DNA from: Bacteroidota bacterium
GTDB lineage: Bacteria; Bacteroidota; Bacteroidia; Bacteroidales; GCA-2748055
Length of the DNA: 6,051 nucleotides
NCBI GenBank assembly: GCA_024244665.1
Contig: JAAEOI010000276.1
Location: forward strand, 1-6,051
Direction: 5' to 3'
Part shown: piece by piece, positions 1 to 6,051 of the stretch
Layout: each line of letters starts with the position of its first letter
Numbering within the stretch: the first letter of the stretch is position 1
Program-made: the position numbers and the translations under genes
Notes under the pieces: model-generated
Told to the model about the DNA's origin: nothing
Databases searched by the model: none
Seen by the model: only the letters and a program-made list of their open reading frames with translations

Positions 1-2651
1 CCGTCTTCAGGGAGTTCACCTTTGAGTATTGGCAATAAGCTTTTCCCATCGGTTTCCGCCGGCTTCTCATCTGCAATTTCACAAGCTGTGGGGAAAATAT
101 CATACAGTGCTACAATTGCATCACTTTCTGATCCGGGCTGAATGACACTGGGCCAGCTGGCAAGAAAAGGAACCCTGGAGCCCCCGTCTGTAGCAATAAA
201 TTTCCCTTTGTCCCAGGGCCCCTTGTTATCAAATATGGGGTCATCCAGGTATCGGTCCCTTCCGTTATAACCCCAGTGAGCATAACCGTTATCACTGCTG
301 AACAGAATTAGAGTATTCTCCCTTAAACCAAGCTCTTCCAGCAGTATCACAATTTGCCCCACATGAGTATCCAAAAGCTCCACCATGGCAGCCCACTCTT
401 TGTGTTTCATATCCCAGGGCTTATCCATAAATTTCGAGATATCAGGAGCGATGACCGGACCGTGAGGCAGTTGTGTGGGGTAATACATAAAGAAAGGCTG
501 GTCTTTATGCTTGTTAATAAACTCAAGGGCTTTCTCCTGGATCATCGTCTGAGAGAAAGTTGCTTTTGCGGGATCCTTTACTCCTCTGGGAATAATTTTT
601 CCATCTTCATCATAGCTGTGCCGGCCGGTAAGACTCCCCGAATGACGATAGCTGTTTCTCATATCGTAACCGTAATTCTCAGGCAATGGGATCACCTCCC
701 CGTTTTCCATTAGATAATTTGGGAAATATCCGTGCGCCCTGAGCTGGTCGTAATAGCCAATTGAATAGTCAAACCCCTGCTTGTCCGGCGTTCCCGGCGA
801 ACCCGGAACTCCAACGCCCCACTTCCCGAACATCCCGGTTGCATACCCTGCCTTTTTCATCATTTCAGCTATGGTTACATCTTCATCCTCCAGGTATTCC
901 TGTCCCCTGAAGGAGCGATTACAACGTATCCGGCAGTGCCCCATATGCATCCCGGTCAGCAGGCTTCCACGAGAGGGTGCACACTCGGGCGATCCTGCAT
1001 AGGCCTGGTGAAAAAACAAGCCTTCATGCATCAGGTCATCCAGGTTTGGAGTATCAAAGTGTTTTTGCCCCAGACCACTCATATCGTAGTAGCTCATGTC
1101 GTCGGCCAGAATATAGATGATATTGGGTTTCCGGGCATTTTGCAAGCGTGATTCAAACATTTTACGCTCCCTGTCAGCAAGCTCTTTTGTGAATTCCATA
1201 TGCATCCTGTCCACTTTCAGATCAGGATTGAAACCGGGATTCGGAATGGGCATCTCCGCATCCATTTCCCGCAGGGATTTCTCCAGGTGACGGATCAATT
1301 TGTCCCGCATCTTCACCTCTGCATCAGCCAGGTTATTCTGCTCTTCCGGATCCTTTGCGAGGTCATAAAGCAGATATGCACCCTTTTCATCATTATAGAA
1401 CTTTATCAATTTCCAGTCATCCTCAATGATGCTTGAAAAAGGGCCGGTTGCATGGGAATAGTGCGGGAAATGGAAAATGATCGGGCGTTTTTCAATGCCT
1501 TCACTTTTGGTGAGCAGCGGCATCAGGTCCAGTCCATCCACATGCTGTTCGGGGCGCAGGGGCAGACCTGCTGCACCCAACATGGTCGGATAAATATCCA
1601 TTCCCACAATCCTTTGCGCTGTAGTCCCCGGGGCAATCTTACCGGGCCACTTTACAATAAAGGGGACCTTCATGCCCGCCTCAAAGGGAAAACTCTTCCC
1701 CCCCATCAGCGGGTAATTGGATGTGTTTTTGAGCGTCAACCCGCCGTTATCCGAAGTAAATATCACCAGGGTGTTATCTTCCATTCCCAGCTCCCCGATG
1801 GCGCTGATCAAACGGCCCACACTCTCGTCGACCGATTCAACCATGGCCGCATATCCGGGACTATTCTGATCAGTTGTTGCTTTGTTTTCGTATTTCGCCA
1901 GTTTCTGTGGTTTCGGCTGAACCGGATTATGCACCAGGTAATGAGAGAGAACAGCCATCCAGGGCTTGTCTTTATTTCCTTTTATAAACTCCACACACTG
2001 AGTTGTGAGCGCATCAGCCACATAGGCATCCCTGCCTGCACCCTCCAGGTTGGCTGCATCGGGGGCAAAATCTTTCATCCAGTGGCTCCTGCTTCCTTGC
2101 TGATGGATTCTGTACCCTTTAGCCACATGGAATCCACGGTCGTCCGGATAATAGCCCCGACATTCTCCAATATGCCATTTTCCGAAGAAGGCAGTTTCAT
2201 ATCCGGCTTCGGCAAGGGCCTGGGGGATGATCACCTCTTGCCGGGGTAATGCATGGCGGTGGCGGGCTTCGAGAAACTGATCCTCCTCACCGCTGTACTT
2301 GCTCTTGTGGTAAAGGCGGTCATCGGGACCTGAGGGACCACTGAAAACAGCGGTCAGTTGAGTGCGTGCAGGGGCTTTGCCAGAAAAGATAGCACCACGG
2401 GTAGGTGTACATACGGGAGCAGGGGAATAGGCATTGAGAAAGCGCATTCCTGCCGAGGCCAGTTTATCGATATTTGGCGTTTCATAATAGCTGCTCCCGG
2501 CACAACTGATGTCCTTCCATCCCATATCGTCTATGAGGATAAACAGGATATTGGGAGGAACACCCTGTTCCTGTTTTTCACCGGCACTGGTTTGCTCAGC
2601 GGGTAACAAACAAAAAAATACCAGTATTACGTACAGTTGTATTTTTTTCAT
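1..2651 (-). CDS. Exported tandem double sulfatase (two S1-type sulfatase domains in one chain), C-terminus cut by window edge
   Basis: Reading from ATG at 2651, 883 codons stay open to the left edge with no stop. Residues 1-23 form a signal peptide (MKKIQ, a hydrophobic core, then TSA). Domain 1, about residues 33-476, has metal-binding DD41-42, the formylglycine motif CTPTR at 81-85, GKWH at 157-160, TSDNG at 299-303, GGK at 317-319, and ends in a typical sulfatase tail, MPIPNPGFNP. A charged linker of about 30 residues follows. Domain 2, from about 507, has DD517-518, CAPSR at 557-561, GKWG at 609-612, PH at 729-730, SSDNG at 785-789 and a GGSRVP strand at 823-828; perhaps 100 residues are missing. 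Sulfatases hydrolyse sulfate esters after Cys is oxidised to formylglycine, by an anSME- or FGE-type enzyme not seen here. Both domains keep the key residues, so both are probably active. Substrate is unknown. Domain 2 has no signal peptide of its own, which supports a true fusion. Confidence 0.92.
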   Translation of the reverse strand, partial: MKKIQLYVILVFFCLLPAEQTSAGEKQEQGVPPNILFILIDDMGWKDISCAGSSYYETPNIDKLASAGMRFLNAYSPAPVCTPTRGAIFSGKAPARTQLTAVFSGPSGPDDRLYHKSKYSGEEDQFLEARHRHALPRQEVIIPQALAEAGYETAFFGKWHIGECRGYYPDDRGFHVAKGYRIHQQGSRSHWMKDFAPDAANLEGAGRDAYVADALTTQCVEFIKGNKDKPWMAVLSHYLVHNPVQPKPQKLAKYENKATTDQNSPGYAAMVESVDESVGRLISAIGELGMEDNTLVIFTSDNGGLTLKNTSNYPLMGGKSFPFEAGMKVPFIVKWPGKIAPGTTAQRIVGMDIYPTMLGAAGLPLRPEQHVDGLDLMPLLTKSEGIEKRPIIFHFPHYSHATGPFSSIIEDDWKLIKFYNDEKGAYLLYDLAKDPEEQNNLADAEVKMRDKLIRHLEKSLREMDAEMPIPNPGFNPDLKVDRMHMEFTKELADRERKMFESRLQNARKPNIIYILADDMSYYDMSGLGQKHFDTPNLDDLMHEGLFFHQAYAGSPECAPSRGSLLTGMHMGHCRIRCNRSFRGQEYLEDEDVTIAEMMKKAGYATGMFGKWGVGVPGSPGTPDKQGFDYSIGYYDQLRAHGYFPNYLMENGEVIPLPENYGYDMRNSYRHSGSLTGRHSYDEDGKIIPRGVKDPAKATFSQTMIQEKALEFINKHKDQPFFMYYPTQLPHGPVIAPDISKFMDKPWDMKHKEWAAMVELLDTHVGQIVILLEELGLRENTLILFSSDNGYAHWGYNGRDRYLDDPIFDNKGPWDKGKFIATDGGSRVPFLASWPSVIQPGSESDAIVALYDIFPTACEIADEKPAETDGKSLLPILKGELPED
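969..983 (-). other. Formylglycine-type sulfatase active-site motif of domain 2 (CAPSR)
   Basis: Codons for Cys557-Ala-Pro-Ser-Arg561, followed by GSLLTG, the classic extended sulfatase signature. It lies 476 residues after the first motif in the same open frame, so one polypeptide carries two modification sites. Confidence 0.92.
2397..2411 (-). other. Formylglycine-type sulfatase active-site motif of domain 1 (CTPTR)
   Basis: Codons for Cys81-Thr-Pro-Thr-Arg85 followed by Gly-Ala. This matches the C-x-P-S/T-R sulfatase signature in which Cys becomes the catalytic formylglycine. Thr replaces the commoner Ser at the fourth position, which the family tolerates. Confidence 0.9.
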
Positions 2652-2671
2652 TTTGTATATCAAATTATTGA

Positions 2672-2687
2672 AGGAGCAATAGCTCCT
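2672..2687 (-). other. Small intergenic hairpin between hydrolase and double-sulfatase genes
   Basis: The transcript-sense sequence AGGAGC-TATT-GCTCCT is a perfect 6-bp stem with a 4-base loop, in the 68-base gap between the stop of the 737-residue protein and the ATG at 2651. No U-tract follows, so an efficient intrinsic terminator is unlikely. It could be an mRNA processing or stability element, or chance. Paired, it would also mask the only purine-rich AGGAG, which lies too far from the start (more than 30 bases) to be its ribosome site. Confidence 0.35.
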
Positions 2688-2719
2688 AATGCATTTTATT
2701 GACTGCTGGCCCTGGCCTT

Positions 2720-4933
2720 TCATTCAAGAAACTCCCGGGCACGCTGTGAAATATTCTCATGCTTACTATTTATTAAACCTGCCACCCGGGCCCTGACAAG
2801 CTCTGAATCACCGGCACGCTTCTCCAGCAGAATCAGGGAAGTGAAAATATCATAATAACTGCTAATATGACCGATCCTTTCAGCCAGATCCTCCCAGATA
2901 AGCGGATCCACAACCGGAAGATCCTCAAAATACGTAATGATCAGCTGGCTCGATCCGGCATTCATCCCGATCCTCTTCACCAGTTCCCGATGCATCCTGA
3001 TCGTATCATCGGGAGCTGTTGTTACAATCTGAATTGCAGCCTTGCAATTGGCCCTACCGCCGTATTCAAGTATATGGAAACATTTCTCCCTCAATGAAGG
3101 ATCTGCCATGTCCATCTGTGTAAGCTGGCTTAGTCCGAAACGTACGAAACGGGGATTATCGGATTCCAGGCAATGCAAGAGGTAGTCCTTGCTGCAAAAT
3201 CCCCGGGTATTGTCAAGCAAAAGTCCTGCTATCTCGCCATTGGTCCAGTGCCATAAAGTCCATGAGGTATAGGCTGCATCCTCTACCACCGCATCCCTGA
3301 TTGCCTGAGGTGTGGCTGATGTGATCGCATCCACCCGGGCCGGTTCCCGGGCCAGGTCCCGGGCAAACTGCTCCTCGAAATAGGTGATCGGGTGCCTGCC
3401 AAGGATGGAATAACGATCTCTGAGGATTGCATCCAGGTGCCTGTAATCCCCGGGGGTAAACTCTTTATGGTCATATTTTGTGAACGGCAGATACTCCGGG
3501 TACTCCAGATATTCATATTCCCCCAGCGCATTCCAGAACAGAGTAACAGCCAGGGGTTTGCAGGTGTTCCGGACACAGACATCAATGAACAGGGAGAGTT
3601 TGTACTTATCCGGGAAGCCGTATTCATCAAAGCTCAAGACCACCGTATGTGGTGAGTATCCCGAATCCGGAAATACCGGATCAGTAAGTATCATTTGATA
3701 CTCTATGGAGTCCTCTGCGGCCTGAGCAGTCTGAACATTCAACACTTCATCAGACTGCAAATCCACCTTCTTGGATTTTACCAGCTTTGCCCCGGTTTTG
3801 TCCTTTACTATCACTATCCGTTTCCCTCCTGTCAGTCCTTCAATTTTGTAGGCACCATTTGAATCAGTGATGGAAAAATGCGTGTAAATTCCTTTGTGGT
3901 CAACTCCGTCCATTCCTGTCTCCACCAGCACACCTTTTACCGGCTTCCCATTTTGAGTAGTAATCCTTCCATGGATACAATATGTCCCGGGTTTGTTTTT
4001 GATAACATTCTTATACCATTGAACCACTTCATCAGCTTCCGGAGAGTCATAGTTCATCCATTTATCGGTATGGGTGATTTTTCTTCCATTATCCGGGTTT
4101 ACAAAGAGTTTCCCGGGAGGAATGATTTGGGCAACGGGCACGGAAAGGATTGTCAGCTTCCCGTATGTGTCAATCTGGCTGGATGAGAGGTAGCCGGCTA
4201 CGCTGTCCATCTGCTCACCTCCAACCAGGGCAGCGCGTCCTTTGTATCTTTTCGCACGCTCTGCGGCATCTGTTTTGTATGCCTCGTAATCACCATTATT
4301 TGCCCACGGAGCTGACCATCTTAACTGACCATCGAAATGGTCGTGGGAATGGAAACCCAGCCAGATATCTGCCGCCCTGTCATCATGCAAACCAAGGCGG
4401 TTCACGGCAATGGCACCACGTGAAAAACCAATAATGAACACGGCGGACGGATCTCCCCCATAACTCATGCATATCTCCCTGAGCTGCCTGGCACAATATC
4501 CAATGGTATGTGTTTCACTTCCCCACCATGTCAACTCGCTCTTACGTCCGTCTGCCGACAGGTAGGGCATCACCACCCATATGGCACCAAGTGCCCTGGC
4601 AGTGGCATACCCCAGGCTGGCATCTTTCACCTGGCCGGAACTCCCCAGTCCGGGAGCAAAATTCCCGGTGTATTCAACAATTACAGGATATTTTTTGTCT
4701 GCTGTATGTCCTTCCGGCAAATAGAAGGAATGATAAACATTCGTTCCCGCATACCCCTCCGGAATTACTTTCACACGTTTCCCTGGCTCCGGCTTCCCGC
4801 TTTGCATTTCGGGGGTGACACAGGGTTTATTTGCAGACAACTGTTCATTGATATCCTGCGATCTGACCTGAACCATAAACAAGGTGCAAATCGAAAAAGC
4901 AAGTACCAGCCTTTTAGTTGATGCGGTAATCAT
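2720..4933 (-). CDS. Exported multidomain alpha/beta hydrolase with carboxypeptidase-regulatory-like, FMN-binding-like and HEAT-like regions
   Basis: A complete 737-residue protein. Residues 1-25 look like a signal peptide ending VRS. Residues about 55-315 form an alpha/beta hydrolase: GFSRG at 169-173 puts nucleophile Ser171 in a classic elbow, and His288 (THTDKW), just before a final helix, is the likely catalytic His. The acid is uncertain. Residues 320-376 (GRITTQNGKPVKGVLV to GAYKIEGL) match the carboxypeptidase-regulatory-like beta-sandwich common in Bacteroidota secreted proteins. Residues about 410-575 carry C453-x4-C458 and DAITSAT at 535-541, resembling FMN-binding-type proteins. 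Residues about 575-737 are helical and HEAT-like. It starts 9 bases after the upstream stop, so it is very probably co-transcribed and perhaps translationally coupled. The hydrolase may be an esterase or peptidase-like enzyme acting on a glycan decoration; substrate is not deducible. The hydrolase and regulatory domain are confident; the last two regions are tentative. Confidence 0.85.
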   Translation of the reverse strand: MITASTKRLVLAFSICTLFMVQVRSQDINEQLSANKPCVTPEMQSGKPEPGKRVKVIPEGYAGTNVYHSFYLPEGHTADKKYPVIVEYTGNFAPGLGSSGQVKDASLGYATARALGAIWVVMPYLSADGRKSELTWWGSETHTIGYCARQLREICMSYGGDPSAVFIIGFSRGAIAVNRLGLHDDRAADIWLGFHSHDHFDGQLRWSAPWANNGDYEAYKTDAAERAKRYKGRAALVGGEQMDSVAGYLSSSQIDTYGKLTILSVPVAQIIPPGKLFVNPDNGRKITHTDKWMNYDSPEADEVVQWYKNVIKNKPGTYCIHGRITTQNGKPVKGVLVETGMDGVDHKGIYTHFSITDSNGAYKIEGLTGGKRIVIVKDKTGAKLVKSKKVDLQSDEVLNVQTAQAAEDSIEYQMILTDPVFPDSGYSPHTVVLSFDEYGFPDKYKLSLFIDVCVRNTCKPLAVTLFWNALGEYEYLEYPEYLPFTKYDHKEFTPGDYRHLDAILRDRYSILGRHPITYFEEQFARDLAREPARVDAITSATPQAIRDAVVEDAAYTSWTLWHWTNGEIAGLLLDNTRGFCSKDYLLHCLESDNPRFVRFGLSQLTQMDMADPSLREKCFHILEYGGRANCKAAIQIVTTAPDDTIRMHRELVKRIGMNAGSSQLIITYFEDLPVVDPLIWEDLAERIGHISSYYDIFTSLILLEKRAGDSELVRARVAGLINSKHENISQRAREFLE

Positions 4934-4942
4934 GTTCGTCAG

Positions 4943-6051
4943 CTATTCATTATAGGCACGAATTTCAAATACACGGGCCGAGGGTGTACCATGGGTATCT
5001 CTCACGGTTAACCGGAGCTTGCTCGCCCGGACTTTCTCAAATTTGTGAACCCTGTGGCGTTGAAAATTATTTTCACTCTGTACAAGCTCTACCCAGTCAC
5101 CATTTGAAAAGGCTGATACCGCATATGATTTCACACAATCTTTCTTATACCCCGTTCCCTGACTATTGTTTGCAAGGTCTGTATCAAAGGTCAAATGAAC
5201 CGTGTTGATTTCAGAGGATTTACCCAGCTCAAGTTCTATCCAATGTGGGAAAGGTGCCGCGGGGTCGGAAGCCCAGATACTTCTGTTGTTCTCTTTTAAC
5301 CGGGTAAAACCATTTATGATATTATCAGGCTCATAATCCACTATTTCCCTTTCAGGACTAGTCGGCCTAACATTCCATCTTATTGCAGGCCACAGGATAC
5401 CCTCTACTGCGGGCACCTCCACCCTGAGAAAATCAATGTCCGCCGGGAGGGTGTCGCTCAGCGGTATTTTCATCGATTTTTGTGCATATGCGGCAATTTC
5501 AAGACTAAATTGGCCCAATTTCAGTTCCTGATCAGGTTTACCCATTTTCTTTACTCCCAACACACTCACTTTTACCTGTGTAGCTTGCATATTTATGGAT
5601 TTAAAGTAAAGTCTGATTGTTTCCAAATTCTCGATATCCTTTGTTGGGATAAGAACTGAATGATCATGTGCCGACACCGACATAGACTTCCTGAAAACAG
5701 GACTCTCCGGAATCAGATCCTTGTCAGTAAGAATGCTGGAAGCAGTAATTATAGCGCCACTGGCCAGGTCATCTGCATCTTCATTTTTTAATCCGGGAAT
5801 GGATTGATCGTACTTAAGCAATGTTTGCTGAAGCAGGGTCATGTGATTCTTGTAAATATCACGCGGGTTTATACCTTTTTCAATGCACATGGCAGCAGCG
5901 GTTCCGGCAGCCTGACCAATGGTAGCCAGGGTACTCTGCACCCTGACGGATCCCAGTCCCAGATGGGTAAAACTTCCACATCGGCCGGCAAACAGGAGAT
6001 TATCAATATTCCTGGAATAGACACCCCGGAATGGGATGCTGTTAACCGGTA
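4943..6051 (-). CDS. FAD-dependent oxidoreductase, C-terminal part, with F5/8-type C-like domain (N-terminus beyond window)
   Basis: The frame is open from the right edge to TAG at 4943-4945, giving 368 visible residues. The first 80 match the end of the FAD_oxidored family (PF12831-like, from memory): IPFRGVYSRNIDNLLFAGRC, then a THLGLGSVRV segment and GQAAGTAAAMC, where the family contacts FAD. The Rossmann GxGxxG start of the family lies outside the window. Visible residues about 121-231 are beta-rich and unassigned. Residues about 241-368 resemble an F5/8-type C (discoidin) sandwich, with SIWAS, HWIELELG, and a closing RLTVRDTHGTPSARVFEIRAY pattern; such modules often bind carbohydrate. 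Members of this family are common in Bacteroidota and planctomycete polysaccharide loci, with poorly known substrates. The likely role is oxidation or reduction of a sugar-derived compound. Export cannot be judged without the N-terminus. It is the first visible gene of the operon. Confidence 0.85.
   Translation of the reverse strand, partial: PVNSIPFRGVYSRNIDNLLFAGRCGSFTHLGLGSVRVQSTLATIGQAAGTAAAMCIEKGINPRDIYKNHMTLLQQTLLKYDQSIPGLKNEDADDLASGAIITASSILTDKDLIPESPVFRKSMSVSAHDHSVLIPTKDIENLETIRLYFKSINMQATQVKVSVLGVKKMGKPDQELKLGQFSLEIAAYAQKSMKIPLSDTLPADIDFLRVEVPAVEGILWPAIRWNVRPTSPEREIVDYEPDNIINGFTRLKENNRSIWASDPAAPFPHWIELELGKSSEINTVHLTFDTDLANNSQGTGYKKDCVKSYAVSAFSNGDWVELVQSENNFQRHRVHKFEKVRASKLRLTVRDTHGTPSARVFEIRAYNE

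Noticed and set aside
110..295. Short minus-strand open frame of 61 codons
   Set aside because: It is out of frame with sulfatase domain 2, whose SSDNG and GGSRVP motifs cover the same bases.
1..1205. Sulfatase domain 2 as a separate gene starting at Met483 or Met485
   Set aside because: There is no stop codon between the domains, no signal peptide follows either Met, and no clear ribosome site is present. The single long frame is the simpler reading.
1452..2249. Open frame of 265 codons on the plus strand
   Set aside because: It lies antisense within sulfatase domain 1, which has clear motifs on the minus strand. Its translation shows no recognisable domain and it is a shadow of the real gene's codon bias.
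2652..2680. Bacteroidota-type promoter (TTTG -7 box) just before the double sulfatase
   Set aside because: The sense strand has AATAATTTG close to the ATG, but the TA of the TAnnTTTG consensus is misplaced, no properly spaced -33 TTG is seen, and transcription would start almost at the ATG.
2672..2687. Rho-independent terminator between the hydrolase and sulfatase genes
   Set aside because: The stem is only 6 bp and no run of T follows on the transcribed strand.
2706..2717. Tandem CTGGCC CTGGCC repeat just after the hydrolase stop codon
   Set aside because: Two copies of a 6-mer are easily explained by chance and form no larger structure.
3283..3630. Second minus-strand open frame of 115 codons inside the hydrolase gene
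   Set aside because: It overlaps, in a different frame, the confidently coding 737-residue protein, and its Ser/Arg/Pro-rich composition is typical of an out-of-frame shadow.
4943..5941. GTG at 5941 as the true start of the oxidoreductase
   Set aside because: The same frame continues upstream to the window edge with clear family sequence (IPFRGVYSRN, NLLFAGRC), so the GTG is an internal Val codon.

Overview
The window holds three protein-coding genes, all on the minus strand and tightly packed. It looks like part of a polysaccharide-degradation (sulfated glycan) operon. Base composition is near 50% G+C by eye. The start codons lack Shine-Dalgarno sequences, the exported proteins have short Lys-rich signal peptides, and sulfatases sit beside a secreted hydrolase and an FAD-dependent oxidoreductase. 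This suggests a Bacteroidota member, perhaps marine or anaerobic. Kiritimatiellota, Verrucomicrobiota or Planctomycetota cannot be excluded from sequence alone.

In transcription order (right to left): (1) 6051..4943, the C-terminal part of an FAD-dependent oxidoreductase, whose N-terminus lies beyond the right edge. It carries two beta-rich modules, the last resembling an F5/8-type C (discoidin-like) domain. (2) 4933..2720, starting after only 9 bases, a 737-residue exported protein. It combines an alpha/beta hydrolase with a GFSRG nucleophile elbow, a carboxypeptidase-regulatory-like domain, a region resembling FMN-binding proteins, and a helical HEAT-like C-terminus. (3) 2651..1, after a 68-base gap containing a small hairpin, a very long exported sulfatase that runs off the left edge. 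It has two complete sets of N-terminal sulfatase catalytic motifs in one uninterrupted frame (CTPTR at residues 81-85 and CAPSR at 557-561), so it is a tandem double sulfatase.

Together the genes suggest exported breakdown of a decorated, probably sulfated, glycan. The double sulfatase would remove two kinds of sulfate ester or act on one chain at two sites, the hydrolase would cleave an ester or similar bond, and the oxidoreductase would act on a released sugar or related compound. The substrate cannot be read from this window. No SusC/SusD pair, glycoside hydrolase, regulator, tRNA, rRNA, CRISPR or mobile element is visible. No gene-free stretch is longer than 68 bases. The most unusual points are the sulfatase-sulfatase fusion and the domain mixture of the 737-residue protein.
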